This document shows positions 11,339 through 22,895 of a stretch of DNA of 64,000 bases, one piece after another; position 1 is the stretch's first letter; every line of letters starts with the position of its first letter. The notes under the pieces are model-generated. The model worked only from the letters and a program-made list of their open reading frames with translations, had not been told where the DNA came from and did no database searches. Source of the stretch: Neonectria sp. B-13 (taxonomy: Eukaryota > Ascomycota > Sordariomycetes > Hypocreales > Nectriaceae); contig NOKP01000023.1 in assembly GCA_002682825.1 (NCBI GenBank), positions 744,001 to 808,000 on the forward strand, in the 5' to 3' direction. Made by a program: the position numbers and the translations under genes.

Positions 11339-12414
11339 GGTGGCGGAAGGCGGAAGGCAGTGGGGGAGGAGGAGGGGGAAGAGGGTGGAAAGTCCTTATG
11401 CTGGCGGGGATCTGGCCTGTTAAGTGGTGGGTGGCTGGCGGGTTGGTGGTTTGGGTATGTTTGGTTGGTGATGGATGATGGAAGAAGCTTGAGCTGTGAG
11501 GTTGGCGGAGTGAGTGTTGGTGTTGTCACTCTGCGGTACAGTAATGCGCCAGGCCAAAGGCTGGAGCTGAGTGGCCCGGGCGCCGAATCCGCTGCAAGGC
11601 TCCAGCGGGACACGCACTAAAAACTGGAGCTTCCTTGTGAGGTGAGGGGCCAGTCGGGAGGTACGTACCTTCTAAGCTGTGCGGAGCTGGTTCTGCTAGC
11701 GCCAGTGGTACAGGGTAGCAAGAATTGAAGTAGACCTGTAGGAGATGGGCTCTCAGAGGGATGCATCCTCAAAGACGCTCATATGGGGAGTATTCTTTTT
11801 CGGTCATTGAAAATACATAATTTCTTTCTTTTCTCCTTCTTCTTCGGTTGAGTCATACATCGTTTGTATGACCTATCATTTGGGACTGTCGCGTTATTCT
11901 AAATGTTCTGCGAGTTGACCATCTTACTTCGACATCCATTCGGACCAATCCGTCTAACAATATGCCAAAAGGAAACGGTTTCAGCCGAAACGATATAAGA
12001 AACCAGATTAAAACAGTAGCACACCCCAATCAGACGATAACGGCCGTCAGCTAACACTGAATGCCTAATCAGTTCCGGAGACAAGTTCAGTGGTAGTCTC
12101 CGTGCTCGGTCATCTGGGCGTTGCTCGGTCCCGGCGCTCAACACCCGATCATCTTTTCCGCCAATCACAACTTGCCCTTCCAGTCTTCAGCACCGTGTGC
12201 CCGACTGCCAACCGACGCCGAAACGACATTGGGACTTTTATGCTCGAAAGAGATTATGGGGAGGATTGTAAACGGAACTAGAATATTGACACAGCAGTAC
12301 GAAAATCATAAATATATCCTGGCGGCTCCCTCAGTCCAAGTGGTTTCGTTCATGTACTCCTCCTACACTTCATTTCACCTCACTAAGCCACTTACACGGT
12401 TTTCCTGAACCAAC
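11339..12414. promoter_or_regulatory. divergent promoter region of RPN7 and the MFS pump
   Basis: No gene is supported. A TATA-like AAATATATCC lies at about 12309-12318, roughly 100 bp before the MFS start codon, which fits an inducible transporter promoter. The first 250 bp beside RPN7 are GT- and GGTGG-rich. I did not find a clear proteasome-associated control element. Confidence 0.4.
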
Positions 12415-14171
12415 ATGGGCACCGACACGCATCCATATACCGAAACATTGAGTAGTGAAAACATAAAGCTCGAAGATGGTCCCCATGATCGCAAGACCGA
12501 TCTGGATACCGTGCCAATGGAAGACCAGACATTCCCGACTGGGCTCAAGCTTGGTTTGATCCTCGCCGCTCTATATGCAACCATGTTTTTGGTCGCCTTG
12601 GTACGTCCTAGTCCAGTCTCATACTTCACAAAGATTTGAAAGGCTGATTATCCTCCTTGCAGGACCGAACCATCATAGGAACCGCCGTCCCTCGCATCTC
12701 TAGCGAGTTCCACGCCCTCGACGACATCAGCTGGTACGCCAGTGCATATCTCATCACCGGTAGCGCAACTCAACTCCTCTGGGGACGTATATATTCCTTC
12801 TACTCGACGAAGGTCACCTTCCTCGCTGCAACCGTCATCTTCGAAGTTGGCTCTGCGCTCTGCGGCGGAGCTCCCAACTCGACGGCCTTCATCATCGGCC
12901 GTGCCATCGCCGGCATGGGCTCCGCGGGCATATTCTCGGGGTCCTCTGTCATCCTCACTCAGGTCGTACCCCTAGAGAAGAGGCCTATGTATATCGGCTT
13001 CATGGGTTCCCTATTTGGCATCGCGTCTATCGTTGGCCCCATTATGGGTGGTGCGCTCACAGATAACGTAACCTGGAGGTGGTGTTTCTATATCAAGTCA
13101 GTCATACCCCTGTCTTCCCCGTCTTATCAACGGCACTTGCTAAATGTTAAACTTAGTCTTCCTATTGGCGGCGTCGTACTCACCGTCCTCGTCTTCATCC
13201 TTCATGTGCCACACATGAGCAGCAATGAAACTCTCAAACGGCAGTTCATCCGAATGGATCCCATCGGCACTGCTCTCTTCCTCCCTGGAATTGTCTGCTT
13301 TATCCTTGCGCTTCAATGGGGCGGTGCAACTTATCCCTGGAACGACGCCAGGGTAATTGCTCTCTTCGTTCTCGCCGGAGTTCTTCTCCTTGCTTTCGTG
13401 GGTGTCCAGATCTGGCGCCAAGAGGATGCCACTATTCCACCTCGCATCATCGCACAGCGGAGCGTGGCATGTGGCGTTGTTTATGCCATGTGTATTGGCG
13501 GAGGGATGATTTCATTGATTTACAATCTCCCGATCTGGTTCCAGGCCGTGAAGAGCACCTCGGCAATCCGGTCTGGCATCGACACCATTCCCCTGGTTCT
13601 GTCACTGGTCGTTGGAGCCATTCTTTCCGGCGCCATCATCACGCGGACTGGGTATTACGTTCCCTGGATGTATGTTGCCACGGTTCTCACATCTGTGGGA
13701 TCGGGCTTGATGACAACATTCGAGCTCAACACTGGTCATTCTGCCTGGATCGGATATCAAATACTTTTTGGTCTGGGCTTGGGAACGGGCATGCAACAGG
13801 CTAGCTTGGCGGCACAAACGATCCTGGCCCAGACTGACGTGGCCATTGGAGTATCGCTTATGTTCTTTGCACAATCCTTAGGTGGCGCTATTTTCATGTG
13901 TATTGGTCAATCAATCTTCGTCAATGATTTGTCAGAGGGGCTGAAGGGAATTGAGGGGATTGACATGGAGGCGATTATTGAGGCGGGAGCGACGACTCTG
14001 AACCAAGTGGTTTCATTGGAGAAACTCCACAGCGTCCTGACAGTGTACAATCACGCTCTGCAAAAGACCTTCTTTGTGGTTGTGGCAGTGTCGTGTTTGA
14101 TGGTCTTGCCGACATTGGGCATGGAGTGGAAGAGCATCAAGAACAAGAAACAGGGCGGACAAGGGCATTAA
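12415..14171 (+). CDS. MFS drug:H+ antiporter of the 14-TM (DHA2) type
   Basis: Exons 12415-12600, 12663-13096 and 13157-14171 give 544 residues; introns are 62 and 60 bp. The second intron is a multiple of three and has no stop, so an unspliced reading stays open, but splicing restores the conserved WRWCFYINLPIGGV. Other marks are ALDRTIIGTAVP in the first membrane helix, SWYASAYLITGSATQLLWGRIYS (motif A region), GRAIAGMGSAGIFSGS and the motif C-like SIVGPIMGGALTD. A hydrophilic N-terminal tail of about 40 residues precedes the helices. These pumps export toxic compounds and fungal secondary metabolites, but no biosynthetic cluster lies nearby, so the substrate is unknown. Confidence 0.92.
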
Positions 14172-14865
14172 GTAGCGACCCAGTTGGGACATTCGTGCTG
14201 TACACAAAATACTTAGGTAAGGTAAGTTTAGATGAAGTATATAATAACGCTCCCTTAGTAGGGTACATAGACAATGCAAAGTATTTGCACCTGAAGGTGT
14301 CAACAACATGATGTGACAGAGGTAGCATCCTCCCAGATGTTTGACACCCACAGTGAGCTACTGGAGTTTAAGAAAGTGTATAGGAAAACACATTCAGGCC
14401 ATGAAAACTGAGATTACTGATTACTTGAGATTTCAGCTATGCATCGAGAATATGCTCAACTGAACCTGACGAGTTCGTCTGTGGTGCAAGGCTCAACTCC
14501 TTAGGCGTAGGCCTGGAGAAGATGCGAAGGGCGAATAACAGGGCTCATGCACCAGTAACACGGAAGATTAATTCAGACGCACTTCTCACGTTAGAGGAAT
14601 GTTTAGGAATTCCCCTAGCCAACACTGGCAGCTCTGACTTTCGCGTCGGATGCTTTCCACGAGGACGGACCCAATTAAATCGCGCGGTGGTGCAACGGAC
14701 TACCACTGCCCTGGGGCGGTTTGCACGAGCCACATCCACCTCCACCTCAGGCTAAGCTTTCTTTCAACCACTGCTTCAAACACGAATACCGCATACTACT
14801 GTTGACTCCGACCCTCAACTTCAACTCTCATACCCAACGAACACATTACTCACACACTACAAAAC
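14172..14865. promoter_or_regulatory. intergenic region upstream of the cap methyltransferase
   Basis: The first part is AT-rich 3' UTR of the MFS gene. The last ~100 bp are CT- and AAC-rich, typical of a fungal 5' UTR. A 77-codon frame at 14522 shows no protein-like features. No RNA gene is seen. Confidence 0.45.
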
Positions 14866-16314
14866 ATGGGTGGCCGCTCAAGCCCAGGCCCGTCAGATGA
14901 CAGGTCTGGCCGCAAACGACGCGCCGATGACGAGAATGCCGACGACCTCCCCCAGCCCTACAACGCAAAGGAGCTCCAGCCCGCCAAGCGACGCGCCCTC
15001 TCCCCGTCCGACCAGCCCCGGAGGCTCAAGCGCCCCGGCAACCGCGCAAGAATCTCCGAGGCCGAGCGCGAGGCCATCCGACAGCGCCAGGTCGACCGAG
15101 AGCGCGGATCCGCCGTCCAACCGTCCCAGGACGAAGAGAACAGAACCCGCGGCATCAACGATGTCGTGAGACAGCATTACAACAACGTCCCCGAGAGAGG
15201 CCGCGACTGGCGCACCCGGGACAGTAAGATCAAGGGCCTGCGCGTCTTCAACAATTGGATCAAGAGCTGCATCATCCAACGCTACTCCCCCGACGAGGAC
15301 CACGAGCCGGGTTCCCGCGAGCAAGGCCGCTCCAGCGAAAAGGACCTCCTCGTACTCGACATTGGCTGCGGAAAGGGCGGCGACTTGAACAAGTGGCAGC
15401 AGGCTCCCCAGCCCATCCAGCTCTACGTCGGCCTGGATCCTGCCGACGTGAGTATCGACCAAGCCCGCGAACGATACAGAACCCTTGGTTCACGCGGCGG
15501 CCGCGGTGGCCGAGGAGGCGGTCGCGGGGGATACAACCGTCGACCACCGCCCCCGCCCTTTGACGCTCGCTTCGCAGTCAAGGACTGCTACGGCGAGAGC
15601 ATTGAGGACATTGAAATCATCCACCAGGTCGGCTGGGACCCGTCGCCTATGAACCGCCGCGGCTTCGACGTCGTCAGCATGATGTTCTCCATGCACTACG
15701 CCTTCGAGTCCGAAAAGAATGCCCGCACCATGCTCCGCAACGTCGCCGGCGCCCTGAAGAAGGGCGGCCGCTTCATCGGCTGCATCCCCAACTCTGACGT
15801 CCTCGGCGAGCACGTCCGCAAGTTCAACGAGAAGGCCGCCGCCAAGCGCGAGGCTAAGACCTCGGGCGCCGACGCCGACGCTGACGCCTCCACCACGCCT
15901 CCCCCCGCAGAGGCCGAAGACGGCGAGCTCGAGGAGGGCGAGGCCGAGCCCACGGCCGAATGGGGCAACAGCATCTACCGCGTGCGCTTCCCGGGCAAGA
16001 CGCCCGAGGACGGCATCTTCCGACCGGCCTTTGGCTGGAAATATAACTTCTTTCTGGACGAGGCGGTCGAGGAGGTACCCGAGTACGTCGTCCCCTGGGA
16101 GGCCTTTCGCGCCCTCGCCGACGACTACAACCTGGAGCTGCAGTTCCATCGCACGTTCCCTGAGATCTGGGAAGCCGAGAAGGACGATCCGGAGCTTGGG
16201 CCTCTGAGCGAGCGTATGGGCGTGCGTGGGCGTGGCGGCGGTCCGCTCCTGGTTTCGGACGATGAGATGGAGGCGGCGAGCTTCTACATTGGCTTCTGCT
16301 TTTACAAGGTCTAA
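14866..16314 (+). CDS. ABD1: mRNA cap guanine-N7 methyltransferase
   Basis: A single exon of 482 residues. The enzyme transfers a methyl group from S-adenosylmethionine to N7 of the GpppN cap in the nucleus. The N-terminal ~120 residues are charged and disordered, with basic clusters that could be nuclear signals. The catalytic domain shows LLVLDIGCGKGGDLNKW at about 160-176 (SAM motif I, nearly the family consensus), YVGLDPADVSIDQARERY, FDVVSMMFSMHYAFES at about 267, GGRFIGCIPNSD and the C-terminal ASFYIGFCFYK. A Gly/Arg repeat (RGG type) at about 207-224 and a Glu/Ala-rich loop at about 340-365 are inserted into the domain. No intron is needed. Confidence 0.95.
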   Translation: MGGRSSPGPSDDRSGRKRRADDENADDLPQPYNAKELQPAKRRALSPSDQPRRLKRPGNRARISEAEREAIRQRQVDRERGSAVQPSQDEENRTRGINDVVRQHYNNVPERGRDWRTRDSKIKGLRVFNNWIKSCIIQRYSPDEDHEPGSREQGRSSEKDLLVLDIGCGKGGDLNKWQQAPQPIQLYVGLDPADVSIDQARERYRTLGSRGGRGGRGGGRGGYNRRPPPPPFDARFAVKDCYGESIEDIEIIHQVGWDPSPMNRRGFDVVSMMFSMHYAFESEKNARTMLRNVAGALKKGGRFIGCIPNSDVLGEHVRKFNEKAAAKREAKTSGADADADASTTPPPAEAEDGELEEGEAEPTAEWGNSIYRVRFPGKTPEDGIFRPAFGWKYNFFLDEAVEEVPEYVVPWEAFRALADDYNLELQFHRTFPEIWEAEKDDPELGPLSERMGVRGRGGGPLLVSDDEMEAASFYIGFCFYKV

Positions 16315-16764
16315 ATGAGGTTGATGAAAACGGTAGATGTGTGGTTATCCTGATGACGCGATTCTTTGGGGCTGGGGGGCCAAGGCTACTATGGGAATTG
16401 CCATCAAGCGCTGAGGGTTACAATCACAATTGTTGTAAGAACAGTTAGGCGAGAGAAGACAATGGTGGCGTTGGCATCATTATTACATCCTATTAAGTGC
16501 GGTACTAAAAATTTTTACGATGGAGCTGGGTATCATAGTCTGTCTGACCTTCCTAATGCGAAATTACAACTCCTCCTTATGCAAAACTGTTCCCTTGCTC
16601 TTAGATTATCGACCCTTGATTCGATATGTTGCCCACGCCTCTGATGGATTGGGACTTATATTACCGTCGAGTTACCCTTTGGTGTGTGATCGAGTGAGAG
16701 ACGCGTCAAAGCGACATTGTGCCTGCTCATTCCTTGAGATGCCGTTGGCTAAGATGATACTGGC
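16315..16764. other. convergent 3' region between ABD1 and GEM1
   Basis: An AT-richer stretch between two facing 3' ends; no gene or RNA element is recognised. Confidence 0.55.
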
Positions 16765-18727
16765 TCAAACAGCATTTGTAGCACGCCGCCAGATCATCAA
16801 GGCTGCAACACCTGCACACGCTGTGGCCCCGAGGGCGATGTAGAGACTTGTGCGATCAGGCTCCTCATCAGAGGTCTTGGGGAAACCGGTGCTGGGGGTG
16901 GTGGCGGCATCTGCAAAGGCGACAAAGAGCTCGCTGATGCTGCCCCAAGTGACACTCACGTGGAGGGGAAGGCTCATACTGAGGGAGGAGGCGTATTGAT
17001 CTGGTTGGAGCTCACTGCGCTGGTTGGTCTTGTCTTTGTCGGCCTTGAGGGCTGTGTAGATGGAGGGCAGGTCATCGAGGTGGGGGTATTTCGTGCGCAG
17101 CTCGACGATATGGGAGAAGGAGTCTGGATCAGAAGAGTCGTACGCGTAGCAGATGAGATCGCAGGCGTCTATCTTAGCCCGGTTCTCGAGGATGGCAGGT
17201 TCAAGCTCGCCAAGCTCTTCAAGGATGAGATAGACCTGCTTGCCACCAGGAAGCTCGACACCATTTACCGCTCGGCGAGGCTTGATGGTCGGGTGGTACA
17301 GCCCTTCGAAGGGGCGGTTTAGGAAGGCATCGAGGAGGGAGGATTTCCCGGCTCCGGCTGCACCCAGAACGTAACACAGGACAACATTGCGCTCCACCCG
17401 GCCCGGGCGTCTTCTTCTCTTGCGGGGCTTTGTGATCTTGAGAGCGGCGGTGATGGGGTCCTTGGGGTTGGGTGGTTCGAAGCCTAGGTAAGCCAGGTAC
17501 TCCATCGTAGTCTTGGGCTCGATGAATGTCGTCATGCTCCACTGAGCTAGCCAGCCTTGAAGAGTGATGTGGCCGGCCTCATTACGGACAGTTGAAGAAG
17601 GGAAAGCTGAATCAGTCCATGAGCTGGGCAGACCGGGAGTTGGCGCAAACAAAGCCTCTAGCTCCTCGTCATTGAGCCCGCCATCATTGTCCTTGTCAAA
17701 AAGTAAGAAAAGATCGACGAAGAATCGGTATCCAGCAGGGCTCAGCTCAGCAGACGAGTATTCTGGGACATCAAATTTGGGTCGGATGAACTTGTCTTCG
17801 AGACTGAGACTGTCCGTGTAGTGGTATTTCCGAAGGATGATCCATATAGTCTCGTGGCGTCCCTTCTCAGCGTAGATCATATTTAGTTGTAGGAATCCCC
17901 TCTGGTCAACACCCTTTTCAAGATCAGAGTCTGGGAGAGACTTGGAGATGGAGAGTTTGATATTGTCGAGATCATCAGTAGTCAAAGGCTTGTCGAAGCA
18001 ACGAGCCTGGAAGTCGCGCATCTCTTGTTCGTTAAGGTAGCCATCCTGGTCCTTATCGCAGAGATAGAAGATGCGCTTGAGAGCGCTCACACAAGCCGGT
18101 TTGAGATGGCCCTCCTTGTAGTCGAATAGCGGGGCAATGGGATGGGTGACAGCCTTTTGGCAGAGGAAGAAGACTTCGTTGACGTTGCGGTGGTCTCGGG
18201 CACTGGTGCGGATGCAAGAATCGATCTCGCGGAACTCGGACATGACGGGGAGCATTTCCTCCTCGACGACCTGAGGAGTGGTGCCCTGGCCGGCAAGGTC
18301 GGACTTATTCGCACAGAGGACAACCGGGACGTTCACGCCGAGGGAGCGAAAGTACGGCATCCAGAAGAGAGCAACACGCTCGTAGCTGTAGTGGTCGGCG
18401 TAGACGAGGAGGATGACATTGCACTTGCGGATCTCCTTGCGGAGGGTGGTACGGTCCTGAGGGCGAGCGGAGGTATCGACGATGGTAGTTGAGACGTTGT
18501 CGGGGGTGCCGATACTCGGAGGAATGGTGATTTGAGGAAGGACGGGTTGAATCTTGTTGGTGACGAATTGGTCCTTGACGAGGGAGGCGATGAGACTCGA
18601 CTTGCCCGTGCTCTCGTCACCGCAGACACAGATACGTACTGGCGAAGGAGGCAGTTAGAAGAGCGGCCAATAAATAGCGGGGACTATATGACGAGGACAG
18701 AGAGATAGATAGCGTACCGGCGGCCAT
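16765..18727 (-). CDS. GEM1: mitochondrial Rho GTPase (Miro/Gem1)
   Basis: Minus-strand exons 18727-18718 (only 10 nt: Met-Ala-Ala plus one base) and 18638-16765, with a 79 bp intron, give 627 residues. Gem1 is a tail-anchored outer-membrane protein acting in mitochondrial inheritance and in ER-mitochondria contact (ERMES). Domain order: first GTPase with P-loop GDESTGKS near residues 9-16 and CANKSD for guanine recognition; EF-hand [12 protein letters not shown] at about 198-209; second EF-hand [12 protein letters not shown] at about 318-329; second GTPase with P-loop GAAGAGKS at about 429-436; a C-terminal hydrophobic anchor (about 600-622) followed by RRATNAV. Both EF-hand loops keep their acidic ligands. 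In the second GTPase the guanine-recognition motif appears as ALKADKD. Confidence 0.96.
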
Positions 18728-20218
18728 GATGGCTGGGAGTAGAGGTTGTCGAAGGGAGTTGGTGGTTGGTTTACTTAGGTTCCATAATCTCAGCGCCAAA
18801 GAAGAGTCGTTGGAGGGGGAAAAGAAGGACGAAAAGAAGACAGCGACGATGAGCAAGGCGCGATGGGTGATATCGAGGGAAGAATCAGAGTGATGGAGAA
18901 GGTACGAAGTGAATCTAGGAGAGAGGACCTCTGCGAAGACTTGAACGATGTAGGTTGATGGTTCGCTTGCAGCTGGGAGCTAGTGTTGGGAGCTGCGAGT
19001 TGGGTGGCAGAATTGCAGCAGTGACGCGCGACGAGCAAGGATTGGGCGATCCATCCCGCCACGGCACCTGCCCGGGAGGTGGAGTGGAGTGGAGGAGGTC
19101 AATTAAAGGGTACGTACCTTCCCTTTGAGCGGATGGAAGCGCTGGAAGGCGGTAATTTCCAGCGGGTCCACCAGCTGTAGTCCAGTGCGGTGAGTACCTG
19201 GTTTAGTGTGTGTTCGCCGTGGCTGGTTGATCGAGGTGCGGTCCAGTGGGAGATGATTGACTCGGGCGTTATGAGTACCTAGTCGGCTGAATGAACTGGT
19301 GGTGGTGTCATGACTACCTTAGCCCTGTGCTGGGTTAATTGGTCATGCCACCAACAAAAGCCTCGAGCGAGAACGGCTTTCCAGGAATCAACAGATGAAT
19401 GATGGATCCAATTTATTGGTGGCTGGCGGGCTGTATGGATCCGTGGGGATGGACGCAGCCACTGCATGGCCCGTCTTGGTGCAGTACAGAACGACGGGCT
19501 GAACCATCCATGATATCAAATCACCCCATGCGCATGCGCCGGCCAACAACATGATGAACAAAACCCACAGTGGGAGGTTTCCCCGGTCTGTGCCATTCTT
19601 CAAGGGACTCTGGAGTTCTGGATGCAACTTCATCACGTGTGATAGTCCAGCTAATCTCTCCGTTTTAACCGGCTTCATTCGCGGCGTCCTGGTCCGAAAA
19701 GGCCGGCGAGCCAAACCAAACCCCATGCTCCATAACCCCCCCTCCCCCATGCGACAACGACGACAGACTGCGTCCCAATTCCCAAGCGGCCAAGTCCATT
19801 TTTACCCCACACTTGGTCGACTCGTCGCTCCTTTTTCGGCGGCGTTGGACGCCCTCCCATTCGCTGGCTTCCTGCGCATCCTCCTCCCAACCTACCAGCG
19901 GCCGTCCCAGCCCTCCTTCGCCGCCTTGTCGGCCCCAGACGTGGACAAACCCCAGACTCTTCCAGGTCAGAATAGGTAGGTAGGAACACAGTAGACTACT
20001 AGGTAGAGCCGTGGCTGTTAGTTGGACAGTTCCGCCTGCTTATCCCTTGTCGACCGCTTCTCTAACGTTGCGCTTCGTAGATTCTCCGTATCTTCTCGCT
20101 GCCAAGTACCTGCCTCGGCCAGCCTCCTCCTCCGGCTGCCGACCCTCCGAACCTCCGCCCTCCGCCCTCCACCCCCTCTGTTTAGTCCTGCCCACCACAG
20201 TCTTCAACCAGACTCCGA

Positions 20219-20268
20219 CCACAGACTTTGAACACAGACTTTGAACACAGACTTTGATGACAGACTTT
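20219..20268 (+). repeat. 13-nt tandem repeat in the creC leader
   Basis: The unit ACACAGACTTTGA occurs about three times in direct succession, with a diverged fourth copy (TGACAGACTTTTA). It lies 110-160 bp upstream of the creC start codon, probably within the 5' UTR. Confidence 0.75.
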
Positions 20269-20271
20269 TAA
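20257..20271 (+). other. upstream ORF in the creC leader
   Basis: ATG ACA GAC TTT TAA encodes Met-Thr-Asp-Phe and overlaps the last copy of the leader repeat, 108 bp before the creC ATG. If the transcript starts upstream it could dampen creC translation. Function is inferred. Confidence 0.35.
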
Positions 20272-20379
20272 CAACAGGCCACGACTACGCAAATTTCCAT
20301 CATCGCCATCCTTCGACTTGGCGTCCGCGATTCTCCTTGACTGGGCAGCGTCCCAAAGCGACGTCCCCGGACCGACATC

Positions 20380-22895
20380 ATGTTGTACGTACAAGTCCTC
20401 GGTCGCCGCTACCGCTACCACTGCCGTTTCTCGCGCAAGCCTGTGTTACCGGCCGGCCGCTGACCCTGATTGAAATCAACAGTGTCCTACCTCCTCCGCC
20501 GCGGTATCCCTCTATGGGGGGATACGGCACCAGTTCTATCCATCCCGTGCCCATGATCGAGACCAACAACACGCTGTCGAATCCCGAAGGCCCCGAGTGG
20601 CAGTTCTTGGTCGGTGAGGGTGAGCTTCCCCGTCCCTTCACCCCCTCTGCTTCACCTCGATGACTGGCGCAATGCCGATGCTGAAGCCAATGCTGACGCT
20701 ACCGCTTGAACAACAGGAACATACATTCTCAAGGAGGACTTGCACCTCGCAACCCCCCCGCCCCATCCCTCCGAGGCAACCATCGTAAACCCCAACCCGC
20801 TCTCGACGAACCCGCAACCTGCGACCGCCGGCACCACCGTCTCCCTTATCACCCTCGATGTACGAGCTACGCCCCCATTCTTCTACAAAGGCCTGTCAGC
20901 CACGACACTCGCCTTGAGCGGCGCACCATCCAGCATTCAGGAGCACCCCAATGAGAGTCGGTACTCCACCGAAGGTGGCATGAGCAGCGAAGACGGTCGC
21001 GCAACTTCGAACAGCGATGCACCAGCCACCTCCGTCACCCTAGGCTCTGCGCCTGCCTTTGGCGAGGGCAACTCCCTGCTTACCCAGCTACAGACCAAGG
21101 ATGTCAACAAGAAGAGGAAGCCAAAGAATAACATGACTAAGAGCAATTCCTCATTCATCTCCCGGGTCATTGTTAATGAAGGATTGTCCCGGAAGTTGAC
21201 AGAGCGGCCTAGCGATGGCGTTTTTGCCTTTGCCAACATCAACCGCGCCTTCCAGTGGCTAGATATGTCTTCATCCTCTAAAGTAGGCTGACCTTTCCAG
21301 ATTGCGTGATGAACTTTGCATTATGGCGTAGCTAACGTTCAGGGCAGCAAGACTACTTGACCAAGGTTTTGTTCACCAAGGCGCATTGCCTGTGCCATGA
21401 TGTGAATGGCGCTACGAAGACTGTAGCGCATATCGATGTCATTATGGGGTTCTCTACAGGCGAGATCATTTGGTGGGAGCCTATTTCGCAACGTTATACA
21501 CGACTGAATAAGAATGTGAGAATGCGCCGTGTTAGATAGAAGCACATGGAATGAAAATGCTGACGATGCCTAGGGAGTGATCAATAACACACCCGTGTCG
21601 GCAATCCGATGGATCCCCGGGTCCGAGAACCTGTTTCTCGGCGCCCACATGGACGGTTCTCTGGTGGTGTATGACAAGGAGAAGGAGGACGCCCACTTCA
21701 ATCCCGACGACGAAGCAGCGAATGGCAACGTAAACGTGAACGGAAACGGAAACGGGAACGTGAGCGAGACGGACGACGCCAGCAACGGAACACCTCAGCC
21801 CAACGGGATCCGTATTAACAAGTCGGTCCATTCCAAGAACCAGAAGACCAACCCAGTGGCGGCGTGGAAGCTGTCAAACCATCGTATCAACGCCTTTGCC
21901 TTTTCCCCCGACAACCGGCATCTGGCTGTGGTGTCCGAGGACGGGACATTAAGGATCATTGACTACTTAAAGGAAGAGTTCGTCACGCGAGACCCTAATC
22001 CCCGTATGCCATCCCCCGCTTACTTGAAATTAGGCTATTGGATATGTTCTACTCATACTACGGCGGCATGTCATGCGTCTGCTGGTCACCTGACGGCAAG
22101 TACGTCTTGACGGGAGGACAGGATGACCTGATATCGATCTGGTCAGTGACGGAATCGGCACTGCTGGCCAGGTGCCAGGGCCACCAGTCTTGGGTCACGG
22201 CTGTCGCGTTTGACCCCTGGCGTTGTGATGACCGAAACTACCGCATCGGCAGCGTGGGCGAGGACGGGCGGCTCTGCCTGTGGGACTTCAGCATAGGCAT
22301 GCTTCACCGACCAAAGCCGGTAGGTTGATTCGCCATTTAGGCTGAAGCAAAAGAAACTGGAGCTAACTCGCGCCTAATCTAGCAATCGGTACGGCATCGT
22401 GGCTCCATCTCGTCACGATACACGACCCTGCAGCGGGCCGAGACGGGGAACACGTCCAACTCACGGCTCCGCTCCGATTCGAACCCTGAGGCTGAAGATG
22501 ACGAAGTAGCCATCTCACACCCAGTGGAGCCGCGATCCAGGATCCCGATGCTTCCTCCTGTGCTGGTAAGTGCCGACCCGGCCGTTGACGTCCAAGGGGG
22601 GCGTGGGGGCACCTGGCTGGTCCACAAAATACTGATACGGACGGGCGTAATAGAACAAGGTGATTGACACGCACCCGGTGTGCTGGTTGGACTTTACGGA
22701 GGACGCAATCACGACAAGTTGCAAATCAGGTGAGAAAATTCTGAATTCCCCGAACCCTCTGACACCCTAGTGCTCGGAGGATTACTGGTCCAGAGAGTTT
22801 GACTGATGCGAGGTTGCAAAACAGGACACATCAGGACATGGCTACGGCCCGGATCTGATCTTGCCGCGCAAACCGAGACGCCAGCGGCAACATGA
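20380..22895 (+). CDS. creC: WD40 protein CreC, carbon catabolite repression (partner of the CreB deubiquitinase)
   Basis: Nine exons: 20380-20384, 20483-20619, 20717-21282, 21348-21515, 21574-21977, 22034-22319, 22383-22565, 22654-22729, 22825-22895; 631 residues. The 5-nt first exon restores [11 protein letters not shown], the known CreC start. Other family blocks are [80 protein letters not shown] and [10 protein letters not shown]. CreC stabilises CreB, which removes ubiquitin from targets during carbon catabolite repression. A Pro-rich N-terminus and an Asn/Gly repeat near the middle are low-complexity. Two points are uncertain: the second donor could be 20614 or 20620 (same phase), and a second acceptor 10 nt into the last exon would give an acidic C-terminus ending at 22980. 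Intron 5 has a GTTCGT donor. Confidence 0.93.
21728..21764 (+). repeat. in-frame Asn/Gly/Val codon repeat within creC
   Basis: Repeated AACGGAAACG-type units encode alternating Asn-Gly and Asn-Val between two WD repeats. It is a probable disordered, length-variable linker. Confidence 0.65.

Larger units (their letters stand above)
18728..20379. promoter_or_regulatory. divergent promoter region of GEM1 and creC
   Basis: No gene is supported. The creC side (from about 20010) is CT-rich leader sequence. Just upstream of the creC start lie a 13-nt tandem repeat (20219-20268) and a four-codon upstream ORF (20257-20271). Frames at 19551 and 19388 look random. Confidence 0.45.

Noticed and set aside
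12657..13240. Reading the MFS gene through 13097-13156 without splicing
   Set aside because: The frame stays open, but it destroys the conserved WRWCFYINLPIGG block that splicing restores.
14893..15462. A 189-codon minus-strand frame over ABD1
   Set aside because: It is an antisense shadow of a GC-biased coding exon.
20241..20663. A 140-codon frame upstream of and overlapping the creC start as an extended N-terminus
   Set aside because: It begins at TTG, and the spliced [11 protein letters not shown] start matches known CreC proteins.
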